Assembly (NCBI GenBank): GCA_011634665.1
Contig: WAEK01000003.1
Span: 2,884,001-2,948,000 of the forward strand
Length of the DNA stretch: 64,000 bases
Direction of reading: 5' to 3'
DNA from: Mortierella sp. BCC40632
Taxonomy: Eukaryota > Mortierellomycota > Mortierellomycetes > Mortierellales > Mortierellaceae
Part shown: piece by piece, positions 11,995 to 25,278 of the stretch
Layout of the letters: the number at the start of each line of letters is the position of its first letter
Position numbering within the stretch: position 1 is the stretch's first letter
Program-made: the position numbers and the translations under genes
The notes under the pieces: model-generated
Databases searched by the model: none
Told to the model about the DNA's origin: nothing
What the model saw: only the letters and a program-made list of their open reading frames with translations

Positions 11995-14448
11995 CCTGAT
12001 TTAATTGGAGTGGGATGAGAGGCGATGAATGATGCAAAGTGTCCCTGTCGTCTTTTTTGGTCCTATGGTCCTGGCTCCCTGTCTTTGGCAAGCGGTGGCT
12101 GTTCTATACAAAATTGAGAGAAAGAGAGAAAAGTCGAGGGACAGGAGAAAGTCTAGAAAGAACGAACCAGGTCAGCTCTCCCTTTTCTCCTCCTCCAAGA
12201 GAGTAGAGAGAAAGCGCACGTCCCATCCAACCGAACCCAAGAGAAAGAGCATCAGATGGACATGACAGGCGCAAGGGGTTAGGCTTGCCACATTCCTCTA
12301 GCCACTTCTGCGGGACAGGACATGGAGCATGCCAGGCTTGCATTGTTGACCTCTCTTTCTATCAATCTCTCTTCTTGTATGAGCCCACTGCCCTACCCTG
12401 CCAAGTGTGTCATGTTGGACCATCCGCCCAATTAAAAGCGCTTTGGTGCACACCGATGGTCGTACAATCATCAATTGCGATCCATTCAACCCATCCACCT
12501 TTCCTCTCTTGTCCATCCATTACATTGTGGGATACTGACCACAGGGTACCAGTCTCTCTCTCTCTCTCTCTTTATCTCTTTCTCTTTTATTACACCAACA
12601 GGCGTAGTTAGATAGGTTGGACTACACTAGTATGTAGTTACTCCTACACATACACACTTTCATACACACACTTCTATCCCTCTTCTTTGCTCGCACATGA
12701 GCCTCTTCCTTCTTTTCCTACAATTAGGAGAGGTCGAAACCACCTGTGAGGCAAGAGAGAGATGCGGAACCAGGCGTCTGGCAGACAGACAATGACGACC
12801 ATGTACTTCTTAATTCTTTTTTCCTTGTGCCTTTTCACTCACCTCCACCTACGATTGGAGCCCTCTCTGGCCGTTCGGGCCCATCTCACTCGCTGTCAAA
12901 GACCTGAACGTCTTGAACGACATCCCCACTAACGATCGAGTGCATTTTATAATAAAGGGAAAGAAAAGAGAAAAAGTACCCGATGAAGCCCATCAGATGA
13001 CTGTTTATGGGTCAGCACCTCCTCGGTCTCCTCTCCCTTTGTCGATCCTTCCTCTATTCGGTTTCTGACTATCTAACACCAGTTCAACTTTTTTTTTTTC
13101 CTTCACTCGTCGCTCACCCCCCTGAGTAGCTGGATGCATCTCGTCATCGGACGTCTTAGTCGTTGGCCAGTTGTTGAGTTGAGTGGATAAGAGCAAAAGA
13201 AAGAGCCAGCAAGCGGGAAAAGAAACAAGGGTAAACGTCCTCCCAGACAAGACACTCAAGATGCTCTGCAAGGCAGAGAAAGAGACAATGGGCAATCCAC
13301 CCAACACACACAGACACACACACACACACACACACTTTCTTTCTCTCGCCCATTACATCGGTCGAAATGGACCAAGACCGGTTAGATGAGCGGGGCCAGG
13401 AAAGTTGGTTCCTGCTTGTAGGCGGAGTTTATTCTTATTCTTGCCACGATCCGCTCTTGCCATGGAGAGAGAGAGAAAGAGAATGGCCTAACACACGTTG
13501 TTTTTTTTCCCGTTCCTGGATCCCGGGGTCCCCCTATCCTTTCTTACTTTGACCTTCATTGTTCTCCTTTCATCCATCTATACCCCGCCCATCTCTCTCC
13601 ACCTTTATTATCCCTCATGGCAAATAAAGTACCCGACTGCTCAAAGTTGCCTTTCTTGGCCCCCGCGAGACATCACCCTGCCCGTCCTTGCCCGCTTGCT
13701 CACTCAATTCCTACTCGCTCCCTTCTTCCTCTCTCTCCTCTCGTCTTTCCCCTCCCCGTCTTACGATTTGCCTGATTTACCTCTTTTTTTTTTCCTCCTT
13801 CCTCTTCCCCTTTCTCTTTTTTTTCCCTCTACCCTACCAACTATTTATCCACTGTGTCCGTTTCGCCCATTTTCCCCGGCCCTTGTGTGTGGATGGGTGT
13901 GTTTGTGTTGTGTGTTGTGCGTTGTGTTGTGTAAGAAAGTACACGGGTATTGGGGTTTAGCATGGACAGTTTCGATCCTGAACTCTCCTAGCTCCTCTCC
14001 CCTCCCTGTCCCCTCCCTCTCTTTCTCTCTCCCCAGGACTCCAAACCGACAGTTCGAGTTCCTCTATTTCGTAACTCTTTTCAACCCTTTGTCTCTTTTC
14101 TACATGAATTGAGGCTAAGAAGGATACCTCCTCCTGCTCCTTGTTCCATGGGCGCCACATTTCTTCCGCTCACTTTTCTCTTTGTGGCCGGAACCAAAGA
14201 CCGAAAGAGTTCTTTATTATTTTTTCCTTTATATTTTTATATACCTGGCCCCTTCCCTCCCCTCCAATTGCTTTCTACCCAGCGGATGTGTGAGTGCGAG
14301 AGCCTTTTGTCTTTCTACAGTACTCTTTTTCTTTTCTTGTTGATATGATGGTGCTTTCTCACCCTCCACGTACACACTCACATGCACACATGAAATAGAT
14401 ACCTACAGGGCTTGCTTATTCATCACGCCTCTAGTCTAAATTACACTT

Positions 14449-14488
<40 letters not shown>

Positions 14489-15561
14489 AATGGAAGGAGA
14501 GGCGTGGATTGTTTTGAAAAAGAGAGAGACTAGTCTACTGCAATGTATGACCCTTAGACAAGGATGAAAAGAAAAAGAGAAAGAAATGGGAGAAGGGGAG
14601 GGGAGGTCTGTGTTGTGTGTGTGTATGTGTATATGTGTGTGTGTGTATTTTTTTTTATTGTTGTTGTTGTTGTTGTTGTTGTTGATGGTAATTGTTGCAA
14701 TGGTTCCATGGAAGGGCGGTCGTACAACCTCAACATGTGTCCATCAGGGAGAATGCACAGGAAAGGAAGAAAAGTGAGAGAAAGAGAGAAAAAGAGAGAG
14801 AAAAAGATAAGCGAATGAAACCGCATGCCGTCTCTTTCTAGAGCCGACCCCATGGGAAAGGGGGGTAAAAAAAAGTGAGTGAGTGAGATCCACAAAGGCG
14901 GGGAGAGGCGGATGTGCGGATGTGCAGATGCAGGTGTTGTTGAATTGAGTGCGTGTGTACACACGGCATCTTCTGCGGGTATCCGGAAGAGACAGAGAAG
15001 GGGGGGAAGTATGGGGAGAGAGAGAGAGAAGAGAGTCAAAGAACTGACAGTGCATCGCCCAGTGCAGAGGGAAGCCCGCGCTGAGACACGACGAGACGAG
15101 AACAGAGGTGGCAGGATAGCACCTGATGGACTGAAAATGGACCTCTTACTCTCCTCACGGGTGAGCAGCACAAAGTAGACAACCCAAAACGGCCAAGTCC
15201 GTCAGACCCAAGTGAACAAAAAAGAAGAGACATGCATGCGTCAGGCAGACTGCGGTTCGGGTTTGCATTGAGCGGATATATTTACAGGATTACGGCGTCT
15301 AAGTAGTATCAGTAAAGAAAAGAAAAGAAAGAAAGAGAAAAGCGGAAACAAAGTCAAACTAAAAAGCAGTGGTATAGAGTAACAATCGGGATAAAAAAGA
15401 AAAAGAATAGAAAAGGGGATGTGTGTAGTAGATTGGTATGTTCGGTGGTATGCGCTTCCTCGGGAGGAGAATTAAGGTGGTCAACAGTATGGAAAAAAAA
15501 AACAAAAAACAATAAGAACAAATATCTAATCAAAAGGGGGGGGATCGGACAGAGCGTGTGT
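11995..15561. other. 3.6-kb intergenic spacer, KEX1 promoter side to F-box gene 3' end
   Basis: No supported gene on either strand. The KEX1-proximal part has no obvious TATA box. Features seen are a CT run at about 12553-12572, a CA run at about 13313-13334, long CT-rich blocks (13690-13860, 13980-14100), an A-run at 14454-14486 and TTG repeats at about 14658-14685. Several open frames of about 100-200 codons overlap these tracts but are composed of Ser/Leu/Pro/Phe and resemble no protein. Confidence 0.55.
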
Positions 15562-17330
15562 TCATGCAGATCGCATGATGCCTGCCCGGAGACGCTGCTC
15601 CTCCGTCACGGGCGCATTCCATTCACTAGACCAGCAGGCAGTTGAGCGAACCTTGCCCCAGCGAGCGGCCATCTCGTCGTTCATCATCTTCTCCACCATT
15701 GCCATCTCGGCCTCATAGATCTCTCGAGTCAGGCCCTGGAATTGATGGTCATAGGTGAAAAAGTTGGTTGTGAACCGGAACGATTCGAGATTAGGAAAGA
15801 GCTTGAGCAAATCCCCAAAGCCAGGGAGCGTCAGGGGCGAGGAGGTATACTTGGTCAGCGTCAGATGGCGGACCGACGCTCCAGGGAGGGCCCTGGGCAT
15901 CGTCTGTTCCGTGGTCGGCGCAAAGTACGAACCCTGCTGAAGATGGTGCGCAAAGGGGTGATTCAGGGGTGAGGAGGACATCCGGCTGTATGAGCTGGCC
16001 TCGAGTCGCTTGACTCGCTCAAGCATCTTTTGGACGCTCTCGTTCGAGATACAATCCAGATCAAAGAGCTCAAGCGACTCGACCTTGCCACACTCGAGCA
16101 ATGACCAAAAGCCATCCATGCTGACTTCCTTAGTGCCAATGGATGGTGCCTGGAATGGAGAAAGGGTGATCGAGCGGAGGTCTTCCCATCCTGTCATCAT
16201 ACGGCGCAAGACGGTGTCCGAGATTGGGTGCTGGCCACGGAAGCTCCTGATGTTGGGGCAGGCAGCTGTGATCGCACTGACGACCTCAGGTGCGACAAAG
16301 CCGCCGTCGTGGTTGCCATCGTAGAGAAGCTGCTCAAGGTGCCGGCCGTAGCGGACGATGCAAAAGATAAGCTCGGTCATTTCAAGATCCAAGAAGTTGT
16401 TCTGGATCTCAAGCGTCTTGATTGACTCCTGCGATTGCTCCATGAGAAAGACGAGCGCGCGCGAAAAGTCCTGGTGAAGGGTGAATCCCAGCTTGCGGTA
16501 CTCCTCGCGCCGACGTGGAAGGGTAAAGGAAGTGATGTGGGAGTAAAGCGAGTGCATGCCAGGCTGATGCGAGAACTGAGGGTGGTGGTGCATGGCCAAG
16601 GTATTCTGGACAGGAACCGTCGTCTTGGAGATGAAGGACGAGTGGCAGTTAGCGATGCGAAGCGACCGGATCCGGGGCGCAAGGCGGCAAAGCTGCTGCA
16701 TGCACAACACTAGTGTGTTAAACTCCATGTTGTCGAGGGTGATGTGAGTGTAGAGTGAGGGGTCGGCGAGGATGCGGTGCCATGTCCGGCAGGTACTATA
16801 TATGGATGAGAACATACGCATACATTATGCACAGAGGAAAGAAGGATGGACGGACAGGAAGAACTTTGATTAGCAAGGCGCAAATAAACAAAAAAAAAAA
16901 AAAAAAAAAAAAAAAAAGTGCGGGAGCCAACGTCCAGGGGAGGCGAAGGCCAAAAGAGACCCGCATTTGCGGCGGAGTCGCTGCGAGTCCGCTGCTATTC
17001 CCTATCACTGGTGGCCCCCCATTGCTGGCCCTGGCGCCTGGATGCGATTCGCTCTCATGGGGGCGATCCTGTCCCATCCCCAGGGAAAGAGGATAACAAT
17101 GGAGTGCAGGAGTGCTAAGGGGTGCCAGGGATAAGGGGAGGATGGACATGGGCCAGGAGGGAATGAATCATGAAGCTGGACAGCATTGGAAGGGACGCTT
17201 ACCCAGCGGCCTTGAACTTTTCCTCAAGTGTGAGGTGACCAAAGATGTCAAGCCAGATGTTCTCTGGCATGTTGAGGCAGGCAGGCTGTCCTGGGTGGAG
17301 AACATCGGTATCCATGAAAGAAAGCTCCAT
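15562..17330 (-). CDS. F-box protein, probable SCF substrate receptor
   Basis: Two exons on the minus strand, 17203-17330 and 15562-16795, join to 453 aa. The N-terminal F-box (about residues 19-62) reads PENIWLDIFGHLTLEEKFK across the intron into TCRTWHRILADPSLY; this domain binds Skp1 in SCF ubiquitin ligases. The remaining roughly 390 residues are irregular leucine-rich segments (for example KVESLELFDLDCISNESVQ and VRHLTLTKYTSSPLTLPGF), as in fungal F-box/LRR-like receptors, so the substrate cannot be guessed. The ATG at 17330 starts MELSFMDTDVLHPGQ; no other ATG upstream is in frame with a plausible exon. Fungi of this type carry many such F-box paralogues, so no specific orthologue is claimed. 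Confidence 0.88.
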
Positions 17331-17679
17331 TGTGAAGATATGCGGGGATATGTGTTGAGTGGGAAGAGAAGGAAGTAGAGAAAGAAAGACGTAATGAATG
17401 GATGAAAGGAGAAGGAGAGGGTCCGATACAGATGCAGAAAGAGAAGAAAGATGGAGGAATGAGAAAACGAGAGAGGAGAGTGGAAGAAAGAATGAAGAGA
17501 GAAAGACGAGCGGATGAATGAGAAAGGGACAAAGACGGAACAAGACGGAGAAAAAAAAAAAAAAAAAAAAAGGCGAATGAGCGCCAACAGGGGGTGAGAG
17601 AGAGTGAGTGAGTGAGCGAAGGCTATGTGGGTGTGAGAGCAAGCGACGAGAGCGGACAAGCGGCTATGGCGGGTGCGGC

Positions 17680-17746
17680 AGAGAGAGAGAGAGAGAGAGA
17701 GAGAGGAAGAGAAAGAGAGAGAGAGAGAGAGAAAGAGAGAAAGAGC
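17680..17746. repeat. GA microsatellite in F-box gene leader
   Basis: An imperfect (GA)n tract interrupted by AAGA units lies about 350-420 bp upstream of the F-box ATG. On the coding strand it is a polypyrimidine CT tract, as in most leaders in this window. Confidence 0.7.
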
Positions 17747-17795
17747 AGAGGAGGGTAGTGGACAGGGGGGTGCCATGGACGGTTGAGGTCGCCCA

Positions 17796-17803
17796 TATTT
17801 ATA
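17796..17803 (-). promoter_or_regulatory. candidate TATA box of the F-box gene
   Basis: TATAAATA reads on the minus strand about 466 bp upstream of the F-box ATG, just beyond the CT-rich leader. Placing a TATA box there implies a leader of more than 400 nt. This is positional inference only. Confidence 0.35.
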
Positions 17804-19405
17804 TGAGCGGAGGGCGAGACTTGGCTCCTCCTCTCGCTGGTCCTTTTTTTCTCTTGAGCGGACCTCTGCGCGATGGTGTGCTTTGCCCTTATTGTCGCAG
17901 GCTCCGGCTAGCTGGGCCGGCTACAGGCACACCGCAGAATAGCCGCGGCGGAGGCGACGCAGGCGTGGCTACAGGCTGACAGGCAGGTAGCAGAAAGTCT
18001 AACAGGGAGCAATAGCGGCCTGTCTGCCCTGCTTTTTTTTGTGTGTGTGTGAGTGAGAGAGAGAGAATGAGTGAGTGAGTGTGTGTGTGTGTGTGTGTGT
18101 GTTGCTGTTGGCTGGGTGGCCTACTGGGTGCTTTTACTAGCTGGAGCAGTAATAACAATAGAAAAGAATAAAAAGACGCTCTCACCCGAACAGGGATAAG
18201 ACATTGCGACTGAATGCTGACTGAATAGCCGCCCCGCGCTCAGCAGATGAGACAGAGCCGCCGCAGACCACACCCGCACCGAGGACGAGTGGAGTGCGAG
18301 TGCGGGTGGAGTTGAATTCAATCGCGACACGCGAAACATATTCAAAGGTTGGCTACTCTCTTACCTTGTTAACTTTCTCTACTAGCCACATCTGCCCGTC
18401 ATTCAATAAAAAAAAAAGTATACCACTCACTTTTTCTTGTCCCCGCCCCGGCCTCTCGATTGCCATGCGTGTGTGAGTGTGCGTGCCAGTGGCCCTCTGG
18501 TCGTCTTCGTCTTTGTTCTCCTTCACCTAGCCCAGCTCGAGCTTCCCATCTCACACCCCTCGCCACATACACATCACCACCTGCTTCCTGAACCTGCTCG
18601 TCCCACCCGGCTTCCCCGTTCATCACCCAAGCCAAGCAGAGACCGCGCTGCAGAGACACGCACCAGCTGGGCCACCTCTTCCACGCTTGGCAAGCACACG
18701 TCTCTGGATCCATTTTTTTTTTTTGCCCTTTTAGAACAGCACCGATCCAGTCGACTGCCTCTCTCTCTCTCTCTCTTTCTTGACACCAACCTCGTGGTCG
18801 CTCCATGGTACCAGCTCTGCGCGGAGAAAACTCTGTCAAGTCCCGCGATATGGATCCGGCATGCATTGGCCTCTCGGGCTTACGAATCCACTCGATCGCG
18901 ATCGTTCATGTGTCCCATGTCCCCCTCCTCCCTTGTCCTTTGGTGTCCCTTTGACCGGGCCTGGTCCAGCCTGCCATACTGTCTTGCCTCGGCCATGTCT
19001 CGTCCATGCCCACGTCAATGGCTAATCGATTGTCCTGTTGTTCTATCTCCCCGATCCAAAGAGCCCCTTGGGCAACCTACTTCTGACCCGCACGAGTCCA
19101 AGTGTCGGTATTAGGGCCAAGGCGATCACAAAAAACTCAGTGAAAGACCGCATGCACATTCTCACTCACTCAACCCACTCACTCACCACACACACACATT
19201 CAACACACGCACTCTCGTCTTTTGCACACCGCACACAGCCTGCGACAATGCAGACCATGTCTGAGAGAGAGAGCAAAGAAAAAAAAATAGAAGAATCTGC
19301 TGGTGGACATAGTCAACTATGGATGGGTGACCATCCCTTCCATTTTGGTTCTCTGCGGCCCCTGCTCCCGCTCATGCTTGATTCTCACCTGAAAAAAAAA
19401 AAAAA

Positions 19406-19436
<31 letters not shown>

Positions 19437-22012
19437 TAAGCAAGCGAAACGATGATGGCAAGAAGGGTGAGAGTGAGAGACAGGGCTGGAACTTTGTTGC
19501 CCGCATGCACACTTTTGTCCCATCCCCCCTCCTTATCCTCTCTCTCTCACCCCTGGTCAAGCAATACACCCCCTGGGTTTGGATTACCTCGGTGCGCAAT
19601 GGTGCATGTGTGCAAGGCCTGCGCGCGTTTGTGTCCGTAGAAGTTGTTGTATCCATGATGTGGAGACGACAGTGAGCAGTGAACGATGCTGTGTGTGTTT
19701 GTATGTGCGCGTCTTCCTCCTTTCGTCCACTCGCCCTCTCATTTTCCTCCTCCAGTGTATTTCCCTCCCTCCCCCTCTCTCTTTCTTTCCTTCTCGTCTT
19801 CACCTTTCATGTCCCTTAGACTGCTTGGCCCTGCTCCCTATGAATTCACACCACCATCCTCCGTCGTGAGATTAACTGCGAGCGAACCAGCGACACCAAG
19901 CCCCATCGTCGCCCTGCGTCGCTCTCGATCGGAAAAAAAAAAAAGAAAGAAAAGAATAGAATAGTCATAAAAATAATTTTAAAAAATAGGGCAGTAACCA
20001 TGCATCGGACGACCCTCGTTATTTTCCCAGAGAGGGAGAGGGAAAGAGGGAGAGGCGGACGTCTGAAGTTGCAGAGGGTGGCCAACCCGCCAGGACAAAG
20101 GGCCCGTAGTATTTAGGACGCCCTTGTCCAACCAATAGCATCAAATGCTCACCGCCAAAGGGTGCAACTTGGCCCCTCTTCTGCTCGCAGAGCGAGTAGG
20201 GGCCTGCCATCCGCGCCCTGCCTAGGCTGAACAAAAAAAAAAAAAAAGACCTCGCGAAACTTCCCGACTCCCTTTCACTCTCCCTTGCCCCCGTCTGGCA
20301 CGGCCAACCTGCCTCGAGAAGTGAGAGGAGGAAGAAAAGACTCCCCTCGACACGGTCAAACACACTGAACAACTATCCCACAAACAGAACACGCACACGC
20401 CCACTCCCTCTTCTCCCCTCTTCTCCACTCGCCTGTTATTGTTCATGGCCGGTACATGTGGGCACCTCTCACCTCCCCCCCCCCACACACACACAGTTTC
20501 TCTTCGGTCCCGTGGATATACTTCCTCTCTCTATCTCTTCTCTCTCTCTCTCTTCTATCACTTCTTTCTCTCTCTCTCTCTCTCATCTAACAAGCTCAGA
20601 GTCCTACCCATGGATTCTCACCCACGGGTTCATCAAGTGAGGGATGGTTGCAGTCTCGTCCTGAATCTGACCCATCTTAACCTCAGTGTCTCTTGACGAG
20701 CGTGACTCTGCGACTGCGCGTGCCCACTTGTTCCTCTCCTCTCTCTCTCTCTTTCCCGCCAAGTGCTCTAGTTTGGCTCAAAATGTTCAAAAATACATGA
20801 CCAAGAAGAAATAGAGAATTAGTCAGGGTAAGGCAAGTGGAGGAAAATAGGAATGGCCAGCATGTTGGTCGTGTCTCTCGACTTTGGACAAACGCAACGA
20901 AGAAAGGGAGGGGGAGGGAGGAGGGAAGAGGCGCGCGGGGAGTCAACTCCAACCAGAGCGTACTTTACGCACCGCCTCGCCACATTGGCAGACTCTGAAG
21001 CAGACTAAAATAATAATAACAATAATAAAGAAAAAGAAAAATCGGATCCCACTAGTTGCCGTGGTTGCGTGGAGGCAGGAGCGTCGATGATCGCAAAGAG
21101 GCGGTCCAGCGCAAACGCGTGTGCTAGATTGCGTAGAGAGTCCTTGTGTGTACCCGAATGTCAGAGAAAAGGAACAAAAAAGCACTTCAAAAAAGGTTCC
21201 AGCCCCTTACATCTTACCATGCACGTGCAGGGCTACAAAGGTCCCGTCTCCCTCGCGTCCTCTCTAGCCCAAGGGCTAGACAGGCCATGACAGAATCGGT
21301 TTGGTGAACAAGATTAGGGGAGAAGGAAGGAGGTAAGAGTGGGCCTGTCAGGCCCTGGACAACATACGATTGGGTGGTGAAATAATGGGATTGGAGAAGA
21401 TGAAGACAAGGGACAAAGAGAAGGGACAAAGAGAAGGGGAGCATATCATGGCGTCTAGTCGTCAAGACCCTTCTTTCTTCCTCTCCCTCTCCCTCTCTCT
21501 CTCTTCCTCTTCCTTTAGCATAAGTAATCTGAACACATTGCACGCGCCTTCACGCACGCCTTCAGCCCCTCGCCCGTTATTCTGCGCATCATCTCTTTTT
21601 CTTTTTCCACAACAGCTCGTTCCTCGGAGACGGTACGATGTGGCTCTGACATTCCTGCTTGGACCGCGGTTTGCTGAGTTTGGAGAAATTCACTCAGCAG
21701 GCAAATTTCTTCAGTCTGTCCGTCCATCAGTCTGTCAGTCGGTCTATCCGACTCGTCTTGCTTGCCCCTTCCCCCTCCCCCCTCTCTTTCAACCACTCCT
21801 TCGTCCTCTTGGACCTCGCCCTCGCTCTCGCTCGCCCTCACTTCGTTCACTCACAAGGCGATAAAAAATAATAATAATAATAATAATAAACGAAATCGAT
21901 CGCCGTTCAAACGGAAATTAAGCTCATTTGTTTTTTGGGCTGAACAGGCCTCAGTAGCGTGGCATGGTTGGCTCCACTGGAGCGCCTCTATCCAAAACCC
22001 GCTGTCCTTTTT

Positions 22013-22043
<31 letters not shown>

Positions 22044-25000
22044 GATTCAAAGACAGAGTAGACAACAAGAATGGAGCACGTCCTTTTCTTTTCCGTAGCT
22101 GCAATAGACCTGTGCTGAGAGAGAGAATAGAAGAGAAACAGCAAGGCTAGAACGAGCAATATTGAATGGTAGCCTCGCAATAATATTATTAATAACGACC
22201 GGAGAGAAACAGAGAAAGAGAGAGAACCACGAGAGTGAATGGTACGAGTGGGAGAAGTCTCTCTCTCTCTGAGATCACTCTTCTGGCATTCTCCCCTTCT
22301 CCCCTTCTCCCCTTCTTACAAGTGAAATTGGACCGAACCCTAACGAATGAGAGAAGCCCATTTTGGCCTTCTGCTCAACCCAGATAGGCTGTTCCCGTCT
22401 GGGTTGTCTGTCCTTATCCCTTTTTGCTTTTTTTCTCGTTTTAGCAGAGGCAGGGTATAAGTAAAGCCTATTGCTCGTCCAACCTCTCTTTTCCTTTCTC
22501 TTCTCTCCTTCCCCAATATACTTCGCTCTGTTCTGGGCAAAAAAGAAAAGAAAATAGAAAGAAAAGGACTCAATTGAAATGAACTTTGAACTATTATCCA
22601 GCAATACGGTAAACGGACTCAAAGACTGGACTGGCCCTTCGCTGCTCGTTGGTGGGGTCTAGCGGAGGGAAGGGTGGCATGTGTGTCTGTGTCGAGCGAT
22701 GGCTCGTCCCCGCCTACAGAAACCCGCTTGGGCGGGCTTGGTTCCAGCATCAAAGTGGACACTCCAAAGAAAATAAGGAGCGGCAGACAAAACTAGAGAG
22801 AAAGTCTTCTACGATCGGGTTCAATCCCCCTTTGCCCGATTCGAATCGGTTTCTTCTTCAAAGTAAACCCCTCTGGTCTAGCTGGGGATAGAAGTGCCAA
22901 CTAAGCTCCTTAAACGATTCCGTTCGACAGCTGTGGTGGTTCTCCTTCTCCTCAAAAGCCTCTCATATCCAACCTCTCTGTCCCACTATGCAGGTGGCTG
23001 TTCCCCCTCCCCCATCTTGTTCTTGACACGCGAGGTTCGGCGCTTGTCAATATCACACGTAAACTTCTCCGACGTCTAAAGTACTCTTCATCGGAGAAGG
23101 ACACATGCTCTGGCATCTTGGCCCTACGAGAGGTCGAGATGGAGTAGAAAAGCCCTCCCCTGTACACTTGAAAAGAGCTACTCCTCACATTATTGGACCC
23201 TTTCAAACTTTTTTGAGGTGCCATGGCGTGAGATCCCTCTGTTTCCTCGGTCGCGTCCAAGATTCATCCTCCCCACCCGTTGGTCTTTGTTTCGCACAAT
23301 CTCTGTTTTTTCCTTCCTTCTCTTTTTTCTTTCTAATAATTACATCGAATTCTTTCCAATCTCTCGCACTTTCTTGTACATCGCTCCTCGCCCCGATGTG
23401 GTCGTCTCTCCCACGCCCCACTTGGATCTTGCTTTTCTTAGGGGCACGCGGACACACACACCTTGCGGCTAGTCAATGCGCGATCTTTGGGTCGGAGGCG
23501 GTTCTCTCGATTTTGGAGCAATCGGGTTCTCCTTTTCTTTCTTTCGATGGAGGAAGATGACTAGAGAATGGTCATTCCTCAAGCATAAGATGGTAGTTCA
23601 CTTTTCCTCTCTATCCCGCTGCCCTCTCACCGACCTTACTGAAAAAGAAAACAACACTAGCTAACCTTGGCCACCCGAGTCCTCAGGGCGTTCATTAAGA
23701 GAAAGAACGTATGCGCAAGAGGGATAAAAGAAAAAGGTCAAGCTCGTTTGTCATTGCTCAGGATTGTGTATCTCTGCTCGAGCCTCAAGTGAAGGGAGAG
23801 AGGGGGGAGAGGGAGAGAGATACACAGCAATAGAGCTAATGTCTTTTCAGAAACAATCCTATGAGGTGTCTCGATGGCTCTCTACTCTTAATCTCCTCAT
23901 CTTCCGGGTAGTATTGATCCGGACTTAATTCTCCAGCTCCTTCCCTTGCCTCTACTTCCCCGCCCCCCGCCTCCCCTTTGACTTGGCTCCCCTTTTTTTT
24001 TTTTTTTTTTTTTTTTATCTTCGTACCTTCTTCCTCGAGTCTAAAATGGTCTTGTTCCAACATTCCAGCGCAGTTCCTTCGTCGAACCTCACTCCCCCTC
24101 CCCTCCTTCCTTATTTTTTTCTTTTTCTTTCTCTCTTTCTTACTCCTTTCCTTACTTTTTCCCTGTCTCTTCCAAGTTTCGCTTTTAAAAAAGAAACCTC
24201 CGCCAGACAATATTACTACGTCCTGTCTGTCGCCGTCGTCATTATCATCGCCGCTAACGCCGCTAGCAAAGAAAACAATGAATGAGTGTAGGAAAACGGA
24301 GAGAGAAGGGGAAGGAGAAAGAAGAGAGAGAAGAGGCGGGTATCCGTGCCTTTTTCATCACGACTCAAACCCTCCTTCCCTCTCTCTCTCTCTCTCTCCT
24401 CTTCCCTTCATCTCCTTCCTCCACTATGTTTCTTACCTGTCATAGAAGACAATCGTCATCATCGTGTATCAACCACCGTACATTGCGCACTAGTATGAAA
24501 TATTGGGGAAAACCAAAGTTTAGCCTATAAACCTAGCATCAAGTTTCGCAGTATTATGTGGTAGGTAACATCATTTAAACAAAAAAAAAAAAAAAAAAAA
24601 TCCAGTGTCGTCAGTAGATCTCACATTTCTCATTACATCAGAACCTGGGATCTAGGGACCCCGGGCCTGGGAAAAATTATTGCATTCTAACCATCCTAGG
24701 CAAAGAAAAAAAAAAAAAAAAAAAAAAAGTATTTGTATATTGTATGTGTGCGTTTGTTCATGTGCAAAAAAAAAAATAACAGTCTTTTTTTCTTTTTCTC
24801 TCTTCCAAAGAGTCCTTAGTTTGGAGTGTACCTCCTCCTCACAGCCTTTTCGCTGACAAGCTCACTTGGTAGCCAAATGACCATAAGATAGGAAAGAGAA
24901 GAGGAAAAAAAAAAAAAAAGGGGGGAAAAGGGGGAGGGTGCTCGATGTGAATAATGAAAGGCCATGTTTCTTCTGATTTTCCATTACTCTCTCTCTCTCT

Positions 25001-25278
25001 CTCTCGAGAATGGTGAAGAGCCTGTTGTGTCTCTTGATACAGATGAGTCAAAAAGAAAAACATCTGAAATGTTCACGAGAAGGCACAGAGAGTCTCATCA
25101 AGTCAATCCTATCCATCCCCGGTTCACATCCCTACGACCTTATTCTCCTTGAGTGCCCGTCAATCAGCCTAGTCTTTCTAGGCATGCTCACCAAACCTAT
25201 GCTCGCCCCCACGAGATGCCCACTGGAAAAAAAAAAGCATAAAAAGTATAAAAAATGAGAGAGAAAGGGAAGAGGGTG

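Larger units (their letters stand above)
17331..25278. other. gene-poor 8-kb low-complexity spacer
   Basis: Reading both strands I find no recognisable exon, RNA gene or transposon. The region alternates GT/GA and CT-rich blocks with mononucleotide runs (for example T-run at 22018-22043, T-run at 23992-24016, A-runs at 24581-24600 and 24708-24728), a GT run at 18078-18102, AAT triplets at about 21868-21890, and triplicated TTCTCCCC near 22291-22315. The longest open frames (such as 18437-19114 plus) are Ser/Pro/Leu-rich and lack any family motif. Confidence 0.5.

Noticed and set aside
13498..14112. 204-codon hydrophobic open frame on the plus strand
   Set aside because: It is a translation of CT/T-rich DNA, giving Leu/Phe/Ser/Pro runs rather than ordered membrane spans.
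18437..19114. 225-codon open frame on the plus strand
   Set aside because: Composition is Pro/Ser/Leu with a Phe run from poly-T; no recognisable motif and a competing frame exists on the other strand.
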